Below are positions 8,145-15,690 of a stretch of DNA of 32,390 nucleotides, piece after piece. The notes under the pieces were generated by a model. The model was not told the DNA's origin, did no database searches, and saw only the letters and a program-made list of their open reading frames with translations. The DNA lies in assembly GCA_948471115.1 (NCBI GenBank), contig CAOKRJ010000012.1, positions 1 to 32,390 on the forward strand. Direction: 5' to 3'. Both the position numbers and the translations under genes were made by a program. The DNA comes from an uncultured Clostridium sp. GTDB lineage: Bacteria; Bacillota; Clostridia; TANB77; CAG-508. Numbering within the stretch: the stretch's first letter is position 1; each line of letters begins with the position of its first letter.

Positions 8145-8832
8145 TTATCACCTCCATAAATTCATTTTTGTATCTGGGACCAATATAACATTTACTAGTA
8201 TTATTAAAAAATATAGTATTAGTATTAGCCTCAACATGACTTATATTAGATACATTAGCAATAAAAGACTTATGACATCTAACAAAATCACTAGGTAATG
8301 ATGTTTTAATTCTAGAAAATGAATTGTAAGTTTCAAACTCATTATCCTTAGTATGGAAAATTAATTTCATACCATCCTTTTTAATATAATGAACATCATC
8401 TTGATTAATAAAAGTAGTGCTATTAATTTTAATAAAACGGTTATTAGAATTATCTAAATAATCAATAAGTCTAAGAAGAGTATCCTCAAGACTTTCCTGA
8501 GAAATTGGTTTTACAAGAAAATCAAAAGTATTAAATTTATAAGCTTCCAAAACAAACTCGAAGTAACCAGTAGTAAAAATCAAATGAAGGCTTTTATTAA
8601 AGTTTCGTATTTCCTCAGCCACGCTTAATCCTTCATTTCTATTATCCAAATTAATATCTAAAAATAAGACATCAACTGAATTGTTTTTCACATATTCCAA
8701 TAATTTAGATGGGCAAGCAGTCTTAAAACAAATGTTAGCATCTAAATTATGTTTGATAAATAGTTTAAATAACATCTCTTCTAATCCATTCAAAAAAGAT
8801 TGGTTATCATCACATAATACAATATTTAACAT
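8098..8832 (-). CDS. AgrA-like LytTR response regulator, copy 1
   Basis: A 244-residue regulator with an N-terminal receiver domain (acidic pair D8/D9 in VLCDDN, phospho-acceptor D59 in VLFLDINL, K108 in LVKPIS) and a C-terminal LytTR DNA-binding domain (HKSFIANVSNISH). An in-frame ATG at 8901 is a poor start; the ATG at 8832 has GGGAG 8 nt upstream and starts exactly where its paralogue does. The C-terminus carries an extra tail after FMEVINVG that overlaps the start of the kinase gene. The sequence is close to the regulator encoded at 9036-9740 at both DNA and protein level, so the pair arose by recent duplication. It is the likely partner of the overlapping kinase. Confidence 0.9.
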   Translation of the reverse strand: MLNIVLCDDNQSFLNGLEEMLFKLFIKHNLDANICFKTACPSKLLEYVKNNSVDVLFLDINLDNRNEGLSVAEEIRNFNKSLHLIFTTGYFEFVLEAYKFNTFDFLVKPISQESLEDTLLRLIDYLDNSNNRFIKINSTTFINQDDVHYIKKDGMKLIFHTKDNEFETYNSFSRIKTSLPSDFVRCHKSFIANVSNISHVEANTNTIFFNNTSKCYIGPRYKNEFMEVINVGNSSNNLDGINYA

Positions 8833-8912
8833 ATTTTTCGCTCCCAAATAAAAAATATAAATACTGATAGAAAATTCGACAAAGTTAGATAGTTTTTTCA
8901 AATTACTAAATA

Positions 8913-8941
8913 ATACTATTCTAAAAATGGGAGAATGTCAA
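8913..8941 (-). promoter_or_regulatory. Sigma-A type promoter of regulator copy 1
   Basis: On the minus strand, TTGACA (8936-8941) and TAGTAT (8913-8918) are separated by 17 bp, about 80 bp before the regulator start. The spacing and the -35 are ideal; the -10 matches four of six positions. The same arrangement is kept at the paralogue. Confidence 0.75.
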
Positions 8942-8976
8942 GGAACAATAAGGAAAAATGAGAAATAAAAAAGTTG

Positions 8977-9000
8977 GTAAACCTACAAGTAAATATTAAC
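8977..9000 (-). promoter_or_regulatory. Candidate LytTR-type box, copy 1
   Basis: The segment GTAAACCTACAAGTAAATAT followed by TAAC lies 35 bp upstream of the -35 element. It is conserved at the same place before the second regulator gene (9874-9899), while most flanking intergenic bases differ. Two imperfect repeats ending in TTTAC occur within it on the minus strand. LytTR regulators bind paired short direct repeats upstream of -35 boxes; the repeat period here (about 13-14 bp) is shorter than the classical spacing of about 21 bp, so the binding protein is inferred. Confidence 0.45.
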
Positions 9001-9013
9001 AATTAAATAGAAA

Positions 9014-9052
9014 CAAAAAAATGTTAAAAGCCATTTTAATAACTTTCAACAT
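9014..9052 (-). terminator. Terminator of regulator copy 2
   Basis: On the minus strand, a 10-bp stem with one G-U pair (9043-9052 with 9021-9030) spans the stop codon, which lies in its loop, and is followed by a run of Ts (9020-9015). It makes the second regulator gene monocistronic. Confidence 0.6.
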
Positions 9053-9740
9053 TTAGTAAATCCATAAATTCATTTTTATATCTAGCTCCGATATAGCATT
9101 TACTGCTATTATTAAAAAATATAGTATTAGTATTAGACTCAATATGACTTATATTAGAGACATTTGCAATAAAAGACTTGTGACATCTAACAAAATGACG
9201 AGGTAAAATATTCTTAATCTTAGAAAAAGAATTATAAGTTTCAAACTCATTATCATTAGTGTGAAATATTAACTTCATTCCATCTTTTCTAATATAATGG
9301 ACATCATCTTGGTTAATAAAAGTAGTACCATTAATCTTGATAAAATGATTATTAGAATTATCCAAATAATCAGTAAGTCTAAGCAAAGTTTCTTCAAGCT
9401 TATTCTGAGAAATTGGTTTTACAAGATAATCAAAAGCATTAACCTTGTAAGCTTCCATAACAAACTCAAAATGACCTGTAGTAAAAATCAAATGAAGACT
9501 TTTATTAATTTTTCTTATCTCTTCAGCTATACTTAGTCCCACATTTTTATTATTTAAAGTAATATCTAGAAACAAGATATCAACCGAATTATTTTTTATA
9601 TGTTCTAATAATTTAGATGAACTATCAGTTTTAAAACAAATGTTAGCATCCAAATTATGTTTGATAAAAAGTTTAAATAACATCTCCTCTAACCCATTTA
9701 GAAACGCTGGATTATCATCACATAATACAATATTTAACAT
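9036..9740 (-). CDS. AgrA-like LytTR response regulator, copy 2
   Basis: A 234-residue paralogue of the regulator encoded at 8098-8832, with the same receiver residues (D8/D9, D59 in ILFLDITL, K in LVKPISQ) and LytTR block (HKSFIANVSNISHIE). It ends shortly after FMDLLNVESY and lacks the longer tail of copy 1. GGGAG precedes the ATG at 9740 with the same spacing as copy 1. It has no kinase partner downstream and ends in its own terminator. It could respond to the same kinase, act as a homodimer or heterodimer partner of copy 1, or be drifting; the receiver residues all look functional. Confidence 0.9.
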   Translation of the reverse strand: MLNIVLCDDNPAFLNGLEEMLFKLFIKHNLDANICFKTDSSSKLLEHIKNNSVDILFLDITLNNKNVGLSIAEEIRKINKSLHLIFTTGHFEFVMEAYKVNAFDYLVKPISQNKLEETLLRLTDYLDNSNNHFIKINGTTFINQDDVHYIRKDGMKLIFHTNDNEFETYNSFSKIKNILPRHFVRCHKSFIANVSNISHIESNTNTIFFNNSSKCYIGARYKNEFMDLLNVESY

Positions 9741-9818
9741 ATTTTTCGCTCCCAAATAAAAAATATAGTCATTGATAGAAAAATCAACATAATTATAAAA
9801 AATATTAATTTAACAATA

Positions 9819-9847
9819 ATATTATGCTAAAAAAAGCATAATGTCAA
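9819..9847 (-). promoter_or_regulatory. Sigma-A type promoter of regulator copy 2
   Basis: On the minus strand, TTGACA (9842-9847) and TAATAT (9819-9824) are separated by 17 bp, the same geometry as for copy 1. The 334-bp interval 9741-10074 holds this promoter, the box described next and the pdaA upstream region. Confidence 0.75.
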
Positions 9848-9873
9848 GAAACAAGAGGAAAAAACATAAATTT

Positions 9874-9899
9874 GTAAGTGTTACAAGGTAAATGTTAAC
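9874..9899 (-). promoter_or_regulatory. Candidate LytTR-type box, copy 2
   Basis: GTAAGTGTTACAAGGTAAAT followed by GTTAAC is the counterpart of the 8977-9000 box and lies 26 bp upstream of the -35. On the minus strand it reads as two repeats, AACATTTAC and AACACTTAC, 14 bp apart. Conservation between the duplicated upstream regions is the main support. Confidence 0.45.
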
Positions 9900-10074
9900 C
9901 AAAGATTAAATGAAAAATGAGGTAAAGATAGGGCACAAATTAATATATCAGTAATTGTAATTAAGCAATAAAAACAATGTTTATATATTTGTTATGTTAA
10001 AATAAAAATATTTTGTTATAATCTTAAAACTTTCTCATAATATTAACTATAAGATTATACAAGGAGGATACACA

Positions 10075-10530
10075 ATGAGAAAGAGAATAATAACAATAAG
10101 TGCTGGAATTGTAGTAATAATAACATTAGCATTTGTAATAACCTTTAATGATAACTATAAACAAACAATAACAACAAGTGGAGTAGCATTAAGCAATACA
10201 AAAATAGGATGGGGAGTAAAAAGAGTACCAAACAATGAGCAACCAGACTTAGGGGTAACAAACGTAAAATTAATGCAACAATACAATGGAATAGCAATGG
10301 GAAATAAGGAAAAAAAATATGTATATCTAACATTTGACGGAGGATATGAAGCAGGATATACAGAAAAAATATTAAATGCACTAAAAGAAAATGATGTGAA
10401 AGCAACATTTTTTATAACAGGGCATTACTTAAACACAGCAGGGGACATAGTCCAAAGAATGGTAAACGAAGGACATATTGTAGGAAATCATACGCTTAGC
10501 TACTTAATGTCTGGAAATAAAAAAATATAA
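10075..10530 (+). pseudogene. pdaA: pdaA, 5' part, interrupted by a mobile element
   Basis: Codons 1-140 encode the N-terminal half of PdaA, the polysaccharide deacetylase that makes muramic delta-lactam in spore cortex peptidoglycan. A membrane anchor or signal spans residues 4-23. The PdaA-type features are IGWGVKR (44-50), YLTFDGGYEAGYT with catalytic Asp88, the TFFITGHYLNTA block, and EGHIVGNHT with metal-ligand His139. After Thr140 the frame enters foreign DNA and stops 11 codons later. The rest of the gene resumes at about 15214. GGAGG precedes the ATG. CATAATA at 10036-10042 matches a sigma-G -10, with only a weak GTTAT-like -35, so forespore control is possible but not shown. Confidence 0.85.
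10481..10493 (+). repeat. Left attachment-site core of the pdaA element
   Basis: The direct repeat TAGGAAATCATAC covers the pdaA codons for Val-Gly-Asn-His-Thr, including the metal-binding His139. Homology to the right copy ends at base 10493. Confidence 0.8.
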
Positions 10531-10566
10531 AAAGATGAGGTAAATAGCCTATTATAGCAATTTGGA

Positions 10567-10619
10567 TTTACTATCACACTACAAAATTTTAAAAATGTAG
10601 TGTGATAGTAAATTTTTTA
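10567..10619 (+). terminator. Strong terminator inside the element's left end
   Basis: A perfect 17-bp stem (10567-10583 with 10596-10612) around a 12-nt loop is followed by TTTTTTA. It would stop transcription entering from the pdaA promoter and insulate the cargo genes. Confidence 0.85.
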
Positions 10620-10737
10620 TTTAAAAAAATGGTCTGGAATGGACTATTATTGTTTTTGAAAATTGGTAGCAAAAAAATATATAATGTGTTATACTATCAA
10701 TGATATGGTTAATAATCAAAAAGGAGAGTGAATTATA

Positions 10738-11013
10738 ATGACTTTTGAATTTGCAAAATATCCTGATGGGACATTAGGCGTATTTTCTAATATAGGTAAA
10801 AAAGAAAATGGAGAAGAGTATCTTCGTGTTACATTTGAAAGACCTATGGTGTATGGATTTGATACTTATGTAATAGAGCTTCCAAGCTATGAGATTGTTT
10901 TAGAAGATGGAGATTATTCTGATGAGGAAAAGAAAAAGTTTATGGATATAGTTAAAAATGGATCCTCATTTTTCTTTAAATATGCACGATTAGGAGGTTT
11001 GGAAATTGCCTAG
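10738..11013 (+). CDS. 91-aa protein of unknown function, partner of the DUF4160 gene
   Basis: A small acidic soluble protein (MTFEFAKYPDGTLGVFSNIG at the start) with AAGGAGAG before its ATG. I do not recognise the family. Its 3' end overlaps the start of a DUF4160 gene, and AGGAGG inside its last codons serves that gene, so the two are translationally coupled. DUF4160 proteins are often encoded next to a small DUF2442 protein; this protein sits in the DUF2442 position but does not show the DUF2442 pattern. It may be a different partner in a similar two-gene unit. The frame itself is intact. Confidence 0.6.
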   Translation: MTFEFAKYPDGTLGVFSNIGKKENGEEYLRVTFERPMVYGFDTYVIELPSYEIVLEDGDYSDEEKKKFMDIVKNGSSFFFKYARLGGLEIA

Positions 11014-11282
11014 TATTTTTGAATTAAAACGGATATAAAATTTATTTTTGGACAAATGAAAATGATGAACCTATACATGTTCATATTTCAAAAGGTAATC
11101 CAACAGTAAATGCAACTAAAGTATGGTTAACTCAATCAGGAGGTTGTATTATTTGCCATAATAAAAGTAAAATACCTGAAAGCGAATTGAATATTATTTG
11201 TGAAGATATTTCATTACATTATTTCCAAATTGTTGAAATGTGGAAAGCAATTCATTCAGGTAATGTTAAATTTTATTGCTGA
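11006..11282 (+). pseudogene. DUF4160 protein gene with a one-base frameshift
   Basis: A TTG start at 11006 overlaps the stop of the preceding gene, with AGGAGG upstream, and gives MPSIFEL. One extra A in the run at 11026-11029 shifts the frame. From 11028 the protein continues as NGYKIYFWTNENDEPIHVHI, then ATKVWL and a helical end (IVEMWKAIHSGN). The DEPxHVHI pattern is the DUF4160 signature. DUF4160 is a small domain of unknown function found in toxin-antitoxin-like gene pairs. Removing one A restores a protein of about 91 residues. The break could be real or an indel error in an A-run. Confidence 0.7.
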
Positions 11283-11330
11283 TATATCTATGTCAGAAAT
11301 AAAGCAGAAAATAGCGAGGAGGAATAGATT

Positions 11331-12116
11331 ATGAACAGGATACTAAATGAAATAAAACAAATAATTAAAAAAAACCTAAATGAATATTTGCCAGAAGTAA
11401 AAACAAGTGATTTAGAAGAAGATGGTACAGTTTATTATATGAATGGAAAAAATGGAACAGAATTCGATTGGTATGTTAATGAAAATTTACCTAGTTTTAT
11501 GGTATTTTACAATGATAAGAGAAATCTAGGAGCAGTAAAGTTATCAATTGATACTGGCGGCGGAGTAGTATTATATATTTATGGAGATAAAGGAAATACA
11601 GTTATTAAAGAAGTAAAAACTTCAATAGAAGTAACAGAAAATGAATTGTTTAGTTTAGCTGTAATATTAAAAAGTGAAGCAGATGATAAGAGTGTATGGG
11701 ATGCAAATATAGATAAAATCAATACTGATATAGATATAAGTGATGAAAAAATAACTGAATTTAAAGACTCTGAAAAATATATGGAACTAATGAAAAATAG
11801 AATGAAACTTTTAAATCAAATGGCATATCTTTCTAAAAAGATATTAGAAGAAGGAGGGAAAGTTGGATATATGTGTAGAGATGAAGCAATTAATGGAAAT
11901 GAAAGTGGATGGTCATTCATGGCAGGAAATGAAGATGATGAATATATTAACGATTATAAAAATATTGCATTAGTCAGCGTACAAGAAGTATACCAATTAG
12001 ATCCATATATATGGGATTATATTGATAATCCAGTAGGAACGAAACTTATAAGGGCATCTTCTAATGAATTCGAGATAGATAAAAATGATAAAGAAATATA
12101 TATGGAGAAAAGGTAG
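11331..12116 (+). CDS. Immunity-type protein with C-terminal DUF2185 domain
   Basis: A 261-residue soluble protein with GAGGAGG before ATG. The C-terminal domain (about 176-245) has the DUF2185 pattern: VGYMCRDE, then SGWSFMAGNEDDEYINDYKN (192-211), YQLDPYIWDYID and NPVGTKL. DUF2185 is found in immunity proteins (Imm33-like) that neutralise peptidoglycan- or nucleic-acid-targeting toxins of competitors. Residues 1-110 form a separate alpha/beta region with TVYYMNGKNGTEFDWYVNEN and SIDTGGGVVLYIYG, and 140-172 is a helical linker. No toxin gene is nearby. It is the largest intact cargo gene of the pdaA element, and a SMI1/KNR4 gene follows 10 bp later. Confidence 0.75.
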   Translation: MNRILNEIKQIIKKNLNEYLPEVKTSDLEEDGTVYYMNGKNGTEFDWYVNENLPSFMVFYNDKRNLGAVKLSIDTGGGVVLYIYGDKGNTVIKEVKTSIEVTENELFSLAVILKSEADDKSVWDANIDKINTDIDISDEKITEFKDSEKYMELMKNRMKLLNQMAYLSKKILEEGGKVGYMCRDEAINGNESGWSFMAGNEDDEYINDYKNIALVSVQEVYQLDPYIWDYIDNPVGTKLIRASSNEFEIDKNDKEIYMEKR

Positions 12117-12126
12117 GTTAAAAAAA

Positions 12127-12511
12127 TTGGAAGAATTATTTAAAGAATTTGAATTTAATGAAAGTATAGATTATGATATAAAAGAAATAAACGGTGTGCA
12201 ATTATCAAGCGACTATTTAGAATTTATGCATAAGCATAATGGTGGTGAAGGTGATGTAGGTAAAAATTCATATATGGATTTATAAATTAGAAGAGCTTGT
12301 AGATTATAATAATGATTATCAAATTCCCAAGAATTTTTCTAATTGTTTTGCATTTGGAGGGGATTTAGGTGGAAATCATTTTTGTTATAATTTCACAACT
12401 AATGAATATTTTGCAATAGATTGTCGTACTACTGGTTTAGAAAATAGTTATTGTCAGGCTTCATCACTATATGAATTTATTTACAATTGGGGCAAACAAT
12501 TTGAAGAATAG
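12127..12511 (+). pseudogene. SMI1/KNR4 (SUKH) family immunity protein, frameshifted
   Basis: From a TTG at 12127 (AGGTAGG upstream) the frame reads LEELFKEFEF, then INGVQLSSDYLEFMHKHNGG, the typical SUKH start of a helix followed by P/L-x-DY and HNGGEG. It stops at 12285. In another frame it continues with KLEELVDYNNDYQIPKNF, CFAFGGDLGGNHFCYNFTTN and ends SSLYEFIYNWGKQFEE. The expected junction YMDLWKLEEL suggests that two Gs of the TGG codon near 12280 were lost. SUKH proteins are immunity proteins against polymorphic toxins. The repaired protein would have about 128 residues. No cognate toxin is encoded nearby. Confidence 0.75.
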
Positions 12512-12554
12512 GTAAAAAAATGAAGAAAAAAGTAAGTTGAGGAGGTCGATAAAA

Positions 12555-12990
12555 ATGGCTGAGACATTTAAACAAGACAAAAGTAAAATTAGACAACCAT
12601 CCTGGCATGGTTTTTATTATCGACTTGTTGATGGATAAAATGTGTGATATACCTGATAAGGTTTATATGCATGAGATTATGGAAAAACATTTAGGTAAAA
12701 CAGAGTGTTTTAATTATGATAAAACTGGAGCAGGATTTGCCTAAAAGAAATATTTAGTTAGTTATAAAAGCGTTGAACAGCAAATACCACCTCAACTGTT
12801 AATTACAAATTGTTTTAAAATTAACAAACCAGTAAAGGAGCAATTGACGAAAGCCAATTATGGAACTGTCCAAATGGTAAGGTAATCTGGGATTATACAT
12901 ATATCAAGTTGCAACTACTGATATGATGACCACAGTTTAAGCACTAAGGAAAGAGCAAAGATGCTGGTACATTATACAAGAGCTATTTAT
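12555..12990 (+). pseudogene. DUF4261 protein gene, decayed
   Basis: GGAGG precedes the ATG at 12555 (MAETFKQDKSKI). After one frame change it reads LDNHPGMVFIIDLLMDKMCD, then YMHEIMEKHLGKTECF, GAGFA, a stop, then IPPQLLIT. Further pieces in other frames give LWNCPNGKVIWD, ATTDMM and STKERAKMLVHYTRAI. These blocks, in this order, match DUF4261, a family common in immunity and SMI1/KNR4 neighbourhoods. At least three indels or stops are needed to explain it, so this is real decay and not a single sequencing error. Confidence 0.65.
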
Positions 12991-12991
12991 T

Positions 12992-13162
12992 ATGGGAGAT
13001 GTTGCGGGAGGAAGATGCATATATTTAACATTTAATAAAAAATATGGAAATGATACAGAAGATAATGGTATAGGAATTAAAATTGTAAATGTAGGAGTAA
13101 CTGAAATAGGATTTAAGAGATTGTATTTTAGCTCAGTATATAATAAATTTCTTCATAAATGA
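12992..13162 (+). pseudogene. Fragment of a further small cargo gene, unrecognised
   Basis: A 56-codon frame begins at the ATG at 12992 without a ribosome site: MGDVAGGRCIYLTFNKKYGN, then DTEDNGIGIKIVNVG and KRLYFSSVYNKF. The beta-rich pattern and the GG before a hydrophobic strand resemble a C-terminal half of an immunity-type protein, possibly SMI1/KNR4-like, but I cannot assign it. It abuts the decayed DUF4261 gene, so a deletion probably fused the two remains. Confidence 0.4.
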
Positions 13163-13221
13163 TTCATTGACTATCTAAAAATAAGGTAGTATTATCTTAA
13201 TATGAAAAATATATTAAACAG

Positions 13222-13244
13222 GAGAGCGAAAGCTCTCTTTTTTT
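13222..13244 (+). terminator. Strong intrinsic terminator ending the cargo region
   Basis: GAGAGC-GAAA-GCTCTC followed by seven Ts. The stable GAAA tetraloop and T-run make this a clear terminator; it separates the cargo from the recombinase module. Confidence 0.9.
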
Positions 13245-13324
13245 GATGCAAAAAAATATAAAAGTAATAATTTTTTTTTCTATTCATAAGATTAGAAAAA
13301 GGAAACAGTTGGGAGAGATGAGTC

Positions 13325-13444
13325 ATGAAAGACAAAGAAATTTTGAATGTTAGTATTGAATATGGTAAAGAGAGTTTAAAACAAATAATTTTAAAGTTAT
13401 TAAAAAATGAATACATAAATTATATAACTATAAATGAAAAATAA
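13325..13444 (+). CDS. 39-aa small protein before the recombinase
   Basis: A short gene with GGGAGAG upstream of ATG: MKDKEILNVSIEYGKESLKQ, then ILKLLKNEYINYITINEK. It is helical and soluble. Small genes of this sort commonly precede large serine recombinases in clostridial elements and may be accessory or directionality proteins, but I cannot name a family. An inverted repeat AGCCTATTTA/TAAATAGGCT (13446-13455, 13500-13509) lies between it and the recombinase gene and could be a regulatory or terminator-like structure. Confidence 0.5.
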   Translation: MKDKEILNVSIEYGKESLKQIILKLLKNEYINYITINEK

Positions 13445-13537
13445 GAGCCTATTTAAAGCTGACATATTTCTAATGATACAGTAAGATGAAATTGTACTAT
13501 AAATAGGCTGCTTACTTTCAAGGAAGGAGAGTGAATT

Positions 13538-15162
13538 ATGAGTATAGTAAATAGTTATAGAAGTATTAGAGCGGCAAAGTATATAAGGCTTTCCCGTGAT
13601 GATGGAGATGATAGAGAGAGCGAAAGTGTTGAAAATCAAAGAGATATTATTGATAATTACATTTTAGGTCATAAAGAGTTATTTGATGCAGGAGAATATG
13701 TTGATGATGGCTTTACTGGAACGAATTTTGATAGACCAGGTTTTCAGAGGATGCTAAAAGATATAGAAGATGGAAAAATAAATTGCATAATAACAAAAGA
13801 TTTATCAAGATTTGGAAGAGATCATATTGATACTGGTTACTATTTGGAAAGATATTTACCAGCAAAAGCTATTAGATATATTGCAATAGGAGATAATGTA
13901 GATACATCAAAGTCAGATGGCTTGCAATTCCTAACATTCAAACTTAGCTTTAATGATTACTATGCACAAGATATTTCTAACAAAATAAAAAGTGTTAAAC
14001 AAAGGAAAATAGAAAAGGGTGAATATCAAGCTGGTATTCCACCTTATGGTTATAAAAAAGATACTGAAATTAAAAATCATTTGGTGCCAGATGAGTATAG
14101 TTCACAAATTGTAAAAGAAATATTTGATATGTATATTAACAAAGGGATGTCTACAATAAAAATTGCAGATGAACTAAATAGAAGAGAAATTTTACCACCA
14201 GCAGTTTATTTAAAAATTCCAACATATATTAAGAGAAAAAGTGTAAATCCAAGTCGGAAAATATGTGTGGCTTAGGGCACAAATTGGAAAGATTTTAAAA
14301 AATGAAGTTTATCTTCGGAAGTGTTGTTGGAAGAAAGTTCCAAAAAGTAAGCCATAAAATTGCAAAAGTTAGATGCACTAAAAAAGAAGAACATATTGTA
14401 TTAGAAAATATGCATGAACCAATTATTGATATTGAAACTTGGAATAAAGCACAAGATAAATTAAATGGATATACAAAAGTGCGAGATAGAAAACATGATC
14501 ACAAATTAAAAGGTTTAGTATATTGTGGAGAATGTGGAAATAAAGCTACTTTGAGATGCAGAGAAGAAGAAAGAAAAGATGGAAGCGTGTGGAGAGCTAC
14601 ATATTTTATTTGCTCGAAAAGAAATAATTATAGTGGATTATGTGATTGTAAGCAAATATCTGCAAATTTAATAGAAGAAGTTGCTAAACATCAAGTGAAA
14701 AATGAATTAGAAAAAATAAATTTAACAGAAGAAGAAATAAAACAAATTTATGAAGAAGCAAGATTACAAGCAAAATCAAAAGAAAATTTATTAAAAATAA
14801 CTTTGAGAACTTTAAAAAAAGAATTAAGACAAGTAGAGCAAAATATTGAAGAAATCTATCAAGACAAAATAAATAAATTAATACAAGTTGAGGATTTTAA
14901 AGTTATTTACGAAAAAATGCAAAAGCAAAGAGATAAAATTCTAAAAGAAATAAAACAAACCGAAAATTCATTAAATCAAAATAATGAGCAAAGCTTAAAA
15001 GTAGATTTCAAAAAAATAAAACAAATAGCAGATGAGTTCTTAAAATTAGAAAAGCCTAATAAAATTATGTTAGAACAGCTAATTAAAAAAATAGAATTTG
15101 ATAAAGAAAAAAATATTAAAATAAAACTAACTTTTGAAAATCCAGTTTTGGTTGAAAAATAA
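13538..15162 (+). pseudogene. Large serine recombinase, broken by two frameshifts
   Basis: The N-terminal resolvase domain is intact: AAKYIRLSRDDGDDRESES with catalytic Ser19, then ITKDLSRFGRDH and GDNVDTS. The recombinase domain follows (GIPPYGYKKD). One indel near 14255-14262 ends the frame at 14275; the family sequence WLRAQIGKILKNEVY is then read in a second frame. A second indel near 14312-14316 moves it to a third frame: GSVVGRKFQK, a zinc ribbon (LVYCGECGNK through CDCKQ) and a C-terminal coiled coil (about 14700-15060). Repaired, the protein would be about 540 residues. Such enzymes integrate and excise DNA at short att sites, and this one lies 50 bp from the right att core. GAAGGAGAG precedes its ATG. 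Confidence 0.88.
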
Positions 15163-15211
15163 GGTAATTGAATAATATTATAAAACAATTATTTTTTTGA
15201 CATTAGAAAGA

Positions 15212-15224
15212 TAGGAAATCATAC
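15212..15224 (+). repeat. Right attachment-site core of the pdaA element
   Basis: Second copy of TAGGAAATCATAC. To its right the DNA again encodes PdaA (TVNHHSMPD) in the frame that fits the left half. Confidence 0.8.
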
Positions 15225-15612
15225 AGTAAATCATCATAGTATGCCAGACTTATCAGAAGAAGAAATAAAAGAAGAAGTAGTAAAACTACAAACTGCAGTA
15301 TATGAAAAAACAGGATATGAAATGAGATACATAAGACCACCAAAAGGGGAATATAGTGAAAGAACACTAGCAATAACAAACAACCTAGGATACACAACAG
15401 TAATGTGGAGTTTAGCATATGATGACTGGGACGAAGCAAAACAAGGAAGAACAGAATATGGAAAAGAAAAAATAATAGCAAATTTACATCCAGGAGCTGT
15501 AATACTATTACACTCAACATCAAAAGACAACTCAGAAATACTAAGTGAAGTAATAAAAAAAGTAAAAGAAATGGGATACGAATTTAGAAGCATAGAACAA
15601 TTTGAACGATAA
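15214..15612 (+). pseudogene. pdaA: pdaA, 3' part
   Basis: This is the C-terminal half of the muramic-lactam deacetylase. It reads GNHTVNHHSMPDLSEEE, with the second metal-ligand His (His143 in the repaired protein) four residues after the first, then IRPPKGEYSE (the arginine motif), TTVMWSLAYDDWDE, and HPGAVILLHSTS with the last active-site His, ending EFRSIEQFER. It has no ribosome site; the internal ATG at 15241 is not a credible start. Joined to the 5' part at the 13-bp repeat it gives 268 residues, close to the 263 of B. subtilis PdaA. yqfC follows 78 bp later. Confidence 0.85.
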
Positions 15613-15690
15613 ATCTAGGGGAATACTCGTAAGACATGACACCACTGTGCCCTTGTATTATTAAATACATATAAAAAGGAGATAAAAGCA

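Larger units (their letters stand above)
10481..15224 (+). mobile_element. 4.73-kb serine-recombinase element inserted in pdaA
   Basis: The element is bounded by two copies of TAGGAAATCATAC (10481-10493 and 15212-15224). It contains a large serine recombinase at its right end, a small gene before that, and a cargo of immunity-type genes, most of them broken. No conjugation, replication or phage structural genes are present. The split host gene joins in frame if one copy of the repeat is removed with the intervening DNA, giving a 268-codon PdaA. This defines the ends to within the 13-bp repeat. The recombinase reading frame is broken twice, so the element may no longer be able to move by itself. 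Confidence 0.85.

Noticed and set aside
15241..15612. Stand-alone 123-residue deacetylase-like gene
   Set aside because: It lacks a ribosome site and the catalytic N-terminal half; it is the detached 3' part of pdaA.
15613..15660. Patch richer in G+C between pdaA and yqfC, examined as a sigma-E or sigma-K promoter
   Set aside because: No -35/-10 pair with acceptable spacing; CATATAAA at about 15668 lacks a partner.
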